From assembly GCA_017961385.1 (NCBI GenBank), contig JAGCXJ010000045.1:1-9143 (forward strand): DNA of 9,143 nucleotides, given 5' to 3'. This stretch comes from Lachnospiraceae bacterium (GTDB lineage Bacteria > Bacillota > Clostridia > Lachnospirales > Lachnospiraceae). This document shows, piece by piece, positions 1 through 5,356 of this stretch; position 1 is the first letter of the stretch, and every line of letters begins with the position of its first letter. A model generated the notes under the pieces. It ran no database searches. It saw only the letters and a program-made list of their open reading frames with translations, and was not told the DNA's origin. The translations under genes were made by a program, and so were the position numbers.

Positions 1-200
1 CGGTTGCATCTAGCCAGTACTGGAACAGTGTACATGGAAGAACACCGGGCGAGGCCGTTAAGGATCTTGAAGGTCTTCAGACCATAAGAGTGCTTGCGCA
101 AAATATGACATTTCTTATGAAGAGCATAGCACTCGGCAAGGAGAAGTTTGGTCTCCCAGTCAAGGAAGAACATCTCTGGACACATTTTATTGACAACTAA
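1..200 (+). CDS. Flavodoxin-family NAD(P)H-dependent oxidoreductase, C-terminal part (5' end outside window)
   Basis: This is the last 65 codons of a gene that begins before the window; the frame starts at base 3 and ends with TAA at 198-200. The visible protein has the pattern SSQYWNSVHGRTPGE, then LEGLQTIRVLAQNM, then a final LWTHFIDN. That is the usual tail of the multimeric flavodoxin/NADPH-dependent FMN reductase (WrbA-like) proteins of Clostridia, where the SQYWN-VHG segment lies close to the flavin. Members bind FMN and pass electrons from NAD(P)H to quinones, nitro compounds or other acceptors in the cytoplasm; the substrate here cannot be told. The stop lies 12 nt before the GH43 start, so the two genes are probably co-transcribed. 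The N-terminal FMN-binding half is not visible, so the subfamily is uncertain. Confidence 0.75.
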   Translation, partial: VASSQYWNSVHGRTPGEAVKDLEGLQTIRVLAQNMTFLMKSIALGKEKFGLPVKEEHLWTHFIDN

Positions 201-212
201 GGAGAAATACAG

Positions 213-1133
213 ATGAGTGAATTAATGAGCAAAAATCCGATAATCACGAATATATATACGGCAGATCCGGCACCTATGGTGTATGATGATACCCTGTATC
301 TATATACCACCCATGATGAGGATGAACTTATAAATGATTTCTATACCATGTTTGACTGGAGATGCTATTCAACAAAGGATATGGTAAACTGGACCGATCA
401 TGGAAAGATATTTTCTCTTGATGATATCGCATGGGCGGATGACAGAGCATGGGCACCGCAGTGCATAGAGAGAAACGGGAAGTTCTTTCTTTACTGTCCG
501 GTACATAAGATCGACAGCGGCATGGCCATTTCAGTCGCAGTATCAGATTCTCCGACAGGTCCGTTTAAGGATCTGGGATATCCTCTGATCGATGAAGGTG
601 ACTGGAATGATATAGATCCGACAGTCTTTATAGATGATGATGGTCAGGCATATCTGTACTTTGGAAATCCGGAGCTTAGATATGTGCTCTTAAATGAAGA
701 TATGATCTCATATGATGAGAATGTCGGGATCGTCAAGGTTGCGATGACAGAAGAATCCTTTGGAAAAGGCGGTCATATGACAGGAACAACATATGGTGAA
801 GGACCATGGTTTTATAAGAGAAACGATATCTATTACATGGTCTTTGCTGCATTTGCCCAGGGCGAGAAAAGAAATGAGCATTTCGGGTATGCTACCGCAA
901 AGACTGCTACGGGACCGTGGGTATACAGAGGTGTGATCATGGAGGAAGGAGAGTGTTTCACAAACCATCCCGGAATCTGTGATTTCAAGGGTCATTCCTA
1001 TCTTTTCTATCATACTGATGAGCTTCCCGGAGGAAGTCTGTTCCATAGAAGCGTATGCGTAGCTGAATTTACGTATAATGATGACGGTACGATAGGTCTT
1101 ATAGAAAAATGTTCGGGAGTAAAACAGATATAG
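213..1133 (+). CDS. Glycoside hydrolase family 43 (beta-xylosidase / alpha-L-arabinofuranosidase type)
   Basis: A 306-residue single-domain GH43 enzyme. The three catalytic acids of this five-bladed propeller family are visible: Asp18 in YTADPAPMVYDD (general base), Asp135 in NDIDPTVFIDDDG (pKa modulator) and Glu196 in TYGEGPWFYKR (general acid). STKDMVNWTDHG at 53-64 and WAPQ at 80-83 are also typical. There is no signal peptide and no extra carbohydrate-binding domain, so it probably acts in the cytoplasm on imported xylo- or arabino-oligosaccharides. Subfamily and linkage cannot be fixed from sequence alone. GGAG at 201-204, 8 nt before ATG 213, supports this start; a second in-frame ATG at 225 has no better site. 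It follows a flavodoxin-family gene by 12 nt and precedes a phosphatase gene by 10 nt, so it looks like the middle of an operon. No sugar transporter is in view. Confidence 0.88.
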   Translation: MSELMSKNPIITNIYTADPAPMVYDDTLYLYTTHDEDELINDFYTMFDWRCYSTKDMVNWTDHGKIFSLDDIAWADDRAWAPQCIERNGKFFLYCPVHKIDSGMAISVAVSDSPTGPFKDLGYPLIDEGDWNDIDPTVFIDDDGQAYLYFGNPELRYVLLNEDMISYDENVGIVKVAMTEESFGKGGHMTGTTYGEGPWFYKRNDIYYMVFAAFAQGEKRNEHFGYATAKTATGPWVYRGVIMEEGECFTNHPGICDFKGHSYLFYHTDELPGGSLFHRSVCVAEFTYNDDGTIGLIEKCSGVKQI

Positions 1134-1143
1134 GGCATATCAT

Positions 1144-1710
1144 ATGGGATCGATATTAAAGTCAACACTGAATACAAGATATCTTCCTACGGGTGATATG
1201 CGCTATGTAAGGAGTGATTATCCTGAGAATCTTTCTGATGAAGAAATAGCATGGCTCATAGAAAATGATATTACTACTATCGTTGATCTGAGGGAGGAAA
1301 AAGAGTATCTAATAAAACCGTGCAGGCTTGAAGAAGATAACAGATTTGTCTATCATCACATGCCTGTAACCGGCGGCGGAGATACACCAGAGTCGCCTGA
1401 GGCTGTGGCAACAACATATCTTGGAATGCTGGATGAAATGATGGATGCTATCATAGATATCATCATGAATTCAAAAAGCAACGTGATGTATTTTTGCGGT
1501 GCAGGTAAGGACAGAACGGGAGTTGTTTCGGCGATAATCCTTAAAAAACTCGGGTTTGATGACAGCGTGATCATTGATGATTACATGGAGACTAAGGATA
1601 ATCTGATGGAATTTCTTAAAGGATATGTCGGCAAACACCCTGAAGTTGATATAAACATCATCATTCCAAATGAGAATAATATAAAAAAGGTATTAGAAAA
1701 ATTAAATTGA
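1144..1710 (+). CDS. Protein-tyrosine phosphatase, MptpB/LipA-like (Y_phosphatase3)
   Basis: A 188-residue cytoplasmic phosphatase. The P-loop CX5R signature is CGAGKDRTG, with nucleophile Cys118 and phosphate-binding Arg124. The Lys and Asp inside the loop (GKDR) mark the MptpB/LipA group of atypical bacterial tyrosine or lipid phosphatases rather than low-molecular-weight PTPs. TTIVDLREEKEY near 44-55 matches the conserved DLR segment of this family, and YLPTGDMRYVRSD fits its N-terminus. The residue before the nucleophile is Phe117, where classical PTPs have His; this may be normal for Firmicutes members, but I cannot confirm it. Known relatives remove phosphate from phosphotyrosine, phosphoserine or phosphoinositides; the substrate here is unknown. 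The start lies 10 nt after the GH43 stop, with only a weak AGGG at 1132-1135. A hairpin-forming repeat begins 10 nt after its stop and may end the transcript. Confidence 0.85.
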   Translation: MGSILKSTLNTRYLPTGDMRYVRSDYPENLSDEEIAWLIENDITTIVDLREEKEYLIKPCRLEEDNRFVYHHMPVTGGGDTPESPEAVATTYLGMLDEMMDAIIDIIMNSKSNVMYFCGAGKDRTGVVSAIILKKLGFDDSVIIDDYMETKDNLMEFLKGYVGKHPEVDINIIIPNENNIKKVLEKLN

Positions 1711-1712
1711 TG

Positions 1713-1741
1713 TTGACAACAAATAGGTAATATGTTACATT
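1713..1741 (+). promoter_or_regulatory. Promoter of the MarR-flavodoxin-GNAT-FMN_bind operon
   Basis: A perfect -35 box TTGACA (1713-1718) is followed after 17 nt by TACATT (1736-1741), a 4/6 match to TATAAT that is helped by an extended -10 TG at 1733-1734. Transcription should start near 1748, leaving a leader of about 50 nt before ATG 1797 with GAGAGG at 1785-1790. The -10 box is inside the left operator arm, so a protein bound there would block RNA polymerase. The element is read directly from sequence; its activity is inferred. Confidence 0.75.
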
Positions 1742-1769
1742 ATTTAAAAATGTAATATGTTACCTATTT
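1721..1769. repeat. Large inverted repeat with two GTAATATGTTAC boxes: probable MarR operator
   Basis: Two 21-nt arms (1721-1741 and 1749-1769) are inverted copies around a 7-nt centre, matching at 19 of 21 positions; the two mismatches become G-U pairs in RNA. Each arm contains the same 12-mer GTAATATGTTAC (1727-1738 and 1752-1763), which is itself palindromic at 10 of 12 positions. The copies are 25 bp apart start to start. Dyad boxes of this size and composition, placed over the -10 and transcription start directly in front of a marR-type gene, are what autoregulating MarR dimers usually bind. The repeat may also act as a terminator for the phosphatase gene upstream. Confidence 0.75.
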
Positions 1770-1796
1770 TTATTTGCAAAAAAAGAGAGGTGCAAA

Positions 1797-2276
1797 ATGA
1801 ACTACAATGAAGCGATGAACATTAAAGGCATTGAATTTGGAGATATGCCGCCTCAGGCATTTTTGCTTGGTCTGCTCAGTGCCTTTGATAACAGATACCA
1901 GGCCGCAGCTGATGCTTTTTTTGGAGAGATCACATGGAAGCAGTTCTTTGCGATCATATGTATCAGACTCTTTAAGGAGGCTCCGACATTAAATGAGCTG
2001 TCTGATGTAATGGGAAGCTCGCATCAGAATGTAAAGCAGATCCTGCTCAAACTGGAGAAAAAAGGCTTCATAACGACATTTGCGGACGCAAAGGACAAGA
2101 GAAAGCAGCGTATTATGATCACCGATGAATGCATGGAGTTCTGTGAAAAGAACGATAATCAGGGAAAACAGAGTCAGTATATCATCGGACGTATCTTTGA
2201 AGGTATCGATGAATCGGCCCTGATAACTACGATAGAAACTATCATGACGATGGAAAGGAATCTAAGCAAGATATGA
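1797..2276 (+). CDS. MarR-family transcriptional regulator
   Basis: A 159-residue winged-helix regulator. The recognition region is PTLNELSDVMGSSHQNVKQI (63-82), followed by LLKLEKKGFI and a wing containing DAKDKRKQRIMIT (97-109), the usual acidic-basic MarR wing. Flanking helices at about 18-60 and 125-155 would form the dimer interface. MarR proteins typically repress their own operon and release DNA on binding a small ligand or on cysteine oxidation. Cysteines are present at 55, 112 and 116, but I cannot assign a redox role. GAGAGG at 1785-1790 sits 6 nt before the ATG. The gene is first in the operon, lies behind an operator-like repeat and overlaps the flavodoxin gene by 4 nt (ATGA), so it very likely controls the flavodoxin, GNAT and FMN_bind genes. 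The inducing signal is unknown. Confidence 0.88.
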   Translation: MNYNEAMNIKGIEFGDMPPQAFLLGLLSAFDNRYQAAADAFFGEITWKQFFAIICIRLFKEAPTLNELSDVMGSSHQNVKQILLKLEKKGFITTFADAKDKRKQRIMITDECMEFCEKNDNQGKQSQYIIGRIFEGIDESALITTIETIMTMERNLSKI

Positions 2277-2803
2277 AAACACTTGTAATATACACTTCAC
2301 AGACCGGTTTTACCAAAAAATATGCAAACTGGCTGTCAGAAAGACTGAAAGCCGATATTTATGAACTAAAGGATGCAAAGAAAAAGGAAGACGCATTCTT
2401 TAATGATTATCAGGCAATAGTCTACGGCGGATGGGCAATGGCAGGGAAAACTGTCAAGATAGACTGGTTTTTTGAGAAAGCAAAGGCATGGAAAGAGAAA
2501 AGGCTTGCAGTATTCTGTGTGGGAGGAAGCCCAAATGACAATCCCGATGTTGAAAAAATGCTAGAAAACATGCTTACCGATGAGCAGAAAAAATATATGA
2601 AGGCATTCTACTGTCAAGGCGGATTCGATTATGAGAAAATGAATACCGCATCCAGACTTGCCATGAAGATGTTTGTTTCTGCACTTAAGAAAAAGAAGGA
2701 TCCCACAGAAGAAGAAAAGATAATGGCAAATATGATATCCGAATCATATGATATTTCAGATATCAGATATATAGAGCCAATAGCAGAATATCTTGAGGGT
2801 TGA
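2273..2803 (+). CDS. Flavodoxin (Flavodoxin_5 / HemG-like)
   Basis: A 176-residue cytoplasmic flavodoxin-fold protein. The N-terminal strand and phosphate loop MKTLVIYTSQTGFTKKYA (1-18) bind the FMN phosphate through Thr8, Thr11 and Thr14. YGGWAMAG (51-58) and VGGSP (83-87) are the expected flavin-side loops, and the C-terminal half (FYCQGGFDYEKMN, then SALKKKKDPTEEE) is typical of the Flavodoxin_5 group, which also contains the protoporphyrinogen oxidase HemG. It probably serves as an electron carrier or quinone-linked reductase. HemG activity itself is not implied, because no heme gene is nearby. The start overlaps the marR stop as ATGA, suggesting translational coupling; AAGGAA at 2255-2260 lies somewhat far upstream. 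It shares the operon with a membrane-anchored covalent-flavin protein, a plausible redox partner. Confidence 0.85.
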   Translation: MKTLVIYTSQTGFTKKYANWLSERLKADIYELKDAKKKEDAFFNDYQAIVYGGWAMAGKTVKIDWFFEKAKAWKEKRLAVFCVGGSPNDNPDVEKMLENMLTDEQKKYMKAFYCQGGFDYEKMNTASRLAMKMFVSALKKKKDPTEEEKIMANMISESYDISDIRYIEPIAEYLEG

Positions 2804-2807
2804 TATG

Positions 2808-3278
2808 ATGAATACAAGAATTGCAAATGAAAATGACTTTGAATCAGTAAAGCACATTACACAGAATACTATAAAGACCGTTTATCCCAAGTATTATCCG
2901 AGCGGAGCGGTACAGTTTTTCAGTGATCATCATTCGGATGAAAGAATACTTGAGGATATAAAGGCAAGCAGGGTTTATCTTATTGAAGATGAAGGAAACG
3001 AAGTCGGGACAGTTACGATATGCGGCAATGAGATAAACAGACTGTTCGTACTTGCAAAGTATCAGCATAAGGGATACGGCAGGGCTTTGATGGATTTTGC
3101 GGAACAGATGATAAGCAAGGAAAATGACACTATCATTTTAGATGCATCTCTTCCGGCAAAAAAGATATATCTGCTAAGGGGTTATGTAGCTACTGCCTAC
3201 AACATGATAAAGACTGACAACGGTGATTATCTGTGTTTTGATGTAATGGAAAGACATATCGGGGGGAAAGAAATATAA
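2808..3278 (+). CDS. GNAT-family N-acetyltransferase (first of three)
   Basis: A 156-residue GNAT enzyme that would move an acetyl group from acetyl-CoA to an amine. The acetyl-CoA pyrophosphate loop is QHKGYG (86-91) after the strand INRLFVL, and the C-terminal AKKIYLLRGY holds the usual tyrosine near the CoA thiol. The acceptor is not known. The frame is open from a TTG at 2793, but GAGGG at 2795-2799 is 8 nt before ATG 2808 and 5 nt before ATG 2805, so one of these two ATGs is the true start; the protein then begins M(M)NTRIANENDF, as GNATs often do. It begins 1-4 nt after the flavodoxin stop, and its TAA shares one base with the ATG of the FMN_bind gene. It is thus embedded in the MarR-controlled redox operon. 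Confidence 0.85.
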   Translation: MNTRIANENDFESVKHITQNTIKTVYPKYYPSGAVQFFSDHHSDERILEDIKASRVYLIEDEGNEVGTVTICGNEINRLFVLAKYQHKGYGRALMDFAEQMISKENDTIILDASLPAKKIYLLRGYVATAYNMIKTDNGDYLCFDVMERHIGGKEI

Positions 3279-3670
3279 TGAAACGCTCTTTAAAGATACT
3301 TTTCATGATACCGGCTGGTTTTGCTCTTTTTATTATCACTATATGTGCAGTGATCTTTATAAGGATGAACAGTCAGGTAAAGAGCTTTGACAGGTCTGAG
3401 GTTGATGTAAGTCAGGTTAAAGACGGCATTTACGAAGGCAGAAGCGAAACAGACATGGTCAAGGTAGATGTAAAAGTGACAGTGTCAGACGGAGATATTT
3501 CTGATATAGAAATAGTCAGGCATGAATGCGGAAAAGGAAAGATCGCAAACGTGATAGTTGACGATATGGTTGAAAAAGACGATGTTGAGGTAGATGCCGT
3601 TTCCGGTGCGACATTCTCAAGCGAAGTAATAAAGGATGCGGTAAGAAGCGCTCTTAGAAAAGGCAGATGA
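3278..3670 (+). CDS. Membrane-anchored FMN-binding domain protein (FMN_bind, covalent flavin)
   Basis: A 130-residue protein with one N-terminal membrane helix (about 8-28, IPAGFALFIITICAVIFI) and a single FMN_bind domain outside it. The domain opens with VKDGIYEG (47-54) and ends with DAVSGATFSS (106-115), the motif in which ApbE attaches FMN through a phosphodiester bond to the threonine, here Thr112. RnfG, NqrC and the PplA extracellular electron-transfer protein share this chemistry. The helix and the following domain predict attachment to the outer face of the membrane, where it would relay electrons. No apbE gene is in the window, so the modifying enzyme must be elsewhere. The start overlaps the GNAT stop by one base (TAATG), with a G-run at 3261-3266 as ribosome site. 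It is the last gene of the operon. There is no second FMN_bind domain and no cysteine cluster. Confidence 0.85.
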   Translation: MKRSLKILFMIPAGFALFIITICAVIFIRMNSQVKSFDRSEVDVSQVKDGIYEGRSETDMVKVDVKVTVSDGDISDIEIVRHECGKGKIANVIVDDMVEKDDVEVDAVSGATFSSEVIKDAVRSALRKGR

Positions 3671-3743
3671 TAAGAATTTGCAAAATGCAACCGTATTTAA
3701 CAAAAGTTATCATAAATTGACTTTTCTGATTGGTAGAAATCCC

Positions 3744-3759
3744 GTAAAGAATTCTTTAC
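3744..3759. promoter_or_regulatory. Perfect 16-bp palindrome GTAAAGAATTCTTTAC upstream of the hydrolase gene
   Basis: The sequence reads identically on both strands and lies 33 nt before the hydrolase start, between the FMN_bind operon and the hydrolase gene. It could be a dimer-binding operator. As RNA it could form a 6-bp stem with an AAUU loop followed by a U-rich stretch, a weak terminator at best. The rest of the 122-nt gap has a TTGACT at 3717-3722 and a TATCAT at 3708-3713, but no pair of boxes with good spacing, so I cannot place a promoter. Confidence 0.45.
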
Positions 3760-3782
3760 AGTTTTATTAGGATCCAAAGTAT

Positions 3783-3788
3783 GGAGGG
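3783..3788 (+). promoter_or_regulatory. Ribosome-binding site GGAGGG that decides the hydrolase start
   Basis: A strong Shine-Dalgarno lies between two in-frame ATGs. It overlaps the codons just after ATG 3781 and sits 4-5 nt before ATG 3793, so only the second can use it. The start is therefore placed at 3793, removing four residues from the longer frame. Confidence 0.75.
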
Positions 3789-3792
3789 CTTA

Positions 3793-4836
3793 ATGAAAAA
3801 TATGTTAAGGATTGCGGGATTTTTTCTAATTGTCATATTGGTGATAGTTGCTGTTCTTATCTTTGTTTTCTATTACAGAAACATGCACTGGTACGAAAAG
3901 TACGAAAAAGCGATTTTAAAAGCAGGAGCACAGGAAAAGCAGGTTACTCTTCCAAACGGCAGTACGATAAACTACGGGGAAGTTGAAAATGACAAGCCTG
4001 CGCTGTTGCTCATTCACGGTCAGATGGGCCAGTGGGAGTCTTATGCGCTCTGCCTTGAAAAGCTGAGCGAAAAATGGCATATCTATGCTGTTGATGTATA
4101 CGGACATGGACAGTCAACTCATGATGAAAAGCTTTACTATATCGATGTAAACGCTAATGATCTTATATGGTTTATTGACAACGTGATAGGAGAGAAGACT
4201 TTTGTTGCCGGTCATTCAAACGGAGCTCTAACTGCTGCTTATATAGCAGCTTACGGCAGCAATGTTGCAGGTGCATGTCTTGAAGATCCTCCGGTTTTTT
4301 CTACAGAACAGGGAGAGTGGGAAAGAAGCTTTGCATATATCAATACATACAAGCCTCTTCATGAATATGATCAGTCTGACAAGAAGGAATGCATTGAAGT
4401 ATATCTTTTAAGAAACGGATATTTTGGAAAACAGTACGGCAAGCTTTCAGATATGGCTCAAAGATATCATGAAAAACATCCGGATGAAGTTGTAAAGATC
4501 GGTTTTTTACCGTCAGTGGCATGGTCTGTAAATCAGTATCTTCCTGATTATGACCTTAACTACGGCGAGCATTTCTATGATTTGACCTGGAACCACGGAT
4601 TTACTCACAAACAGATCCTTTCTGATATACATGTACAAAGCATACTTATACATGAAAAAGAAAACATCGGATCAGACGGCATATATCTATGTGCCACAAG
4701 TGATGAAAATGCAAGAAAAGCGTTTTCATGCAATAAGGACAACATTACCTTGATAGAGGTGGAATCAAGCTTTCATGATTTTCACTCAAATCACACGGAT
4801 GAGTTTGTAGATATCATTAATTCGATGAATCCATAG
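3793..4836 (+). CDS. Membrane-anchored alpha/beta-fold hydrolase
   Basis: A 347-residue protein starting at ATG 3793. One membrane helix (about 6-28, rich in Ile, Val and Phe) anchors it; the hydrolase domain then probably lies outside. The fold is shown by LLLIHGQMGQWESY (71-84, oxyanion loop), VDVYGHGQST (100-109) and the nucleophile elbow GHSNGA with Ser142. The region SSFHDFHSNH near the end supplies the catalytic histidine (His328 or His331). The acid is less clear; an Asp in NIGSDGIY is a candidate. Such enzymes cleave esters, lactones, amides or similar bonds, and the substrate cannot be inferred. The gene has its own upstream gap of 122 nt, so it is probably a separate transcript. Its 3' end overlaps the convergent GNAT gene by 20 bp. 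Confidence 0.82.
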   Translation: MKNMLRIAGFFLIVILVIVAVLIFVFYYRNMHWYEKYEKAILKAGAQEKQVTLPNGSTINYGEVENDKPALLLIHGQMGQWESYALCLEKLSEKWHIYAVDVYGHGQSTHDEKLYYIDVNANDLIWFIDNVIGEKTFVAGHSNGALTAAYIAAYGSNVAGACLEDPPVFSTEQGEWERSFAYINTYKPLHEYDQSDKKECIEVYLLRNGYFGKQYGKLSDMAQRYHEKHPDEVVKIGFLPSVAWSVNQYLPDYDLNYGEHFYDLTWNHGFTHKQILSDIHVQSILIHEKENIGSDGIYLCATSDENARKAFSCNKDNITLIEVESSFHDFHSNHTDEFVDIINSMNP

Positions 4837-5248
4837 GCTTTGAATAGAAGTATTTGCTTAATTTGGGATCAGCATCTTTTCTGATAAACTCCAGCTCATA
4901 TCCAAGCTTTTTATAAAATTCGGGGGCCTGGAAGCCGAAAGTCGTAAGGGTTATCTTGTCATAGCCCTTATTTGAATACTTGCTTTCAACAGTACTTACA
5001 AGCTTGCTCCCAAGGCCTGTCCTTCTGTATCTTTTATCAACAATAAGATCTCCGATATGGACCTCATTATAATAGGCGCGGCCCGTGATAACGCCTATGA
5101 TCTCATTGCTTTCATTGTATGCTGCAAAAGTAAAGTCCTCATAGTTTAGGGCGACTTCATTTTCCTTGGAATAATTAGTGAATTCCTCATTTATAAAATC
5201 ATCTATTCCTGTGGTCGAATCATCTGCTCTTTTGATCGTTACTTCCAT
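4817..5248 (-). CDS. GNAT-family N-acetyltransferase (second of three, minus strand)
   Basis: A 143-residue GNAT enzyme on the minus strand. The acetyl-CoA loop is RRTGLG (75-80) in VHIGDLIVDKRYRRTGLG, and the C-terminal FQAPEFYKKLGY (106-117) is the standard motif B with its tyrosine. The acceptor is unknown. The frame is open seven codons further, to an ATG at 5269, but AAGGAG (complement of 5256-5261) lies 7 nt before the ATG at 5248 and inside the longer version, so the shorter start is chosen. Its promoter overlaps that of the divergent cbiL gene. Its stop lies inside the last codons of the convergent hydrolase gene, an overlap of 20 bp with no room for a terminator between them. Confidence 0.87.
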   Translation of the reverse strand: MEVTIKRADDSTTGIDDFINEEFTNYSKENEVALNYEDFTFAAYNESNEIIGVITGRAYYNEVHIGDLIVDKRYRRTGLGSKLVSTVESKYSNKGYDKITLTTFGFQAPEFYKKLGYELEFIRKDADPKLSKYFYSKPMDSSN

Positions 5249-5271
5249 GATATTTCTCCTTTTATTCAATG

Positions 5272-5300
5272 ATTATGCAGTATTGCGCATTTGTCAACAA
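5272..5300 (-). promoter_or_regulatory. Probable promoter of the minus-strand GNAT gene
   Basis: On the minus strand TTGTTGACAA is followed by CATAAT (complement of 5272-5277), a 5/6 match to the -10 box. Using TTGTTG as -35 gives the ideal 17-nt spacing, whereas the better TTGACA, three bases on, gives only 14. The start would fall near 5265, leaving a short leader that contains the AAGGAG site. The assignment is moderate because spacing and box quality trade off. Confidence 0.5.
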
Positions 5301-5305
5301 ATAGA

Positions 5306-5314
5306 TGCTATAAT
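5306..5314 (+). promoter_or_regulatory. Extended -10 promoter for the cbiL-DUF445 genes
   Basis: TGCTATAAT is a perfect TGn-TATAAT extended -10 element, 42 nt before ATG 5357. No -35 stands at the ideal distance: TTGTCA at 5291-5296 is only 12 nt away and TTGCGC at 5283-5288 is 20 nt away. Extended -10 promoters can work without a good -35. No corrinoid riboswitch is visible; the leader is too short to hold one. Confidence 0.6.
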
Positions 5315-5356
5315 ATGACTGATACAAAATAAGAAAAACAAGGTGACAGGATAAGT

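Noticed and set aside
708..1046. Minus-strand frame of 112 codons inside the GH43 gene
   Set aside because: It is antisense to the catalytic part of a clear GH43 enzyme and resembles no known protein.
3667..3713. Nested inverted repeat (ATGATAA ... TTATCAT with TTGCA-3-TGCAA inside) after the FMN_bind gene as a terminator
   Set aside because: The outer arms are only 7 bp around a 33-nt loop, AT-rich, with no following U-run.
3717..3722. TTGACT as -35 of a hydrolase promoter
   Set aside because: No acceptable -10 box lies 16-18 nt downstream (the region reads around ATCCCGT).
5291..5296. TTGTCA as -35 partner of TATAAT at 5309
   Set aside because: The spacer is only 12 nt, too short; the extended -10 alone is the better explanation.
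5315..5356. Cobalamin riboswitch in front of cbiL
   Set aside because: The leader is about 40 nt, far shorter than a cobalamin riboswitch, and shows no B12-box-like sequence.
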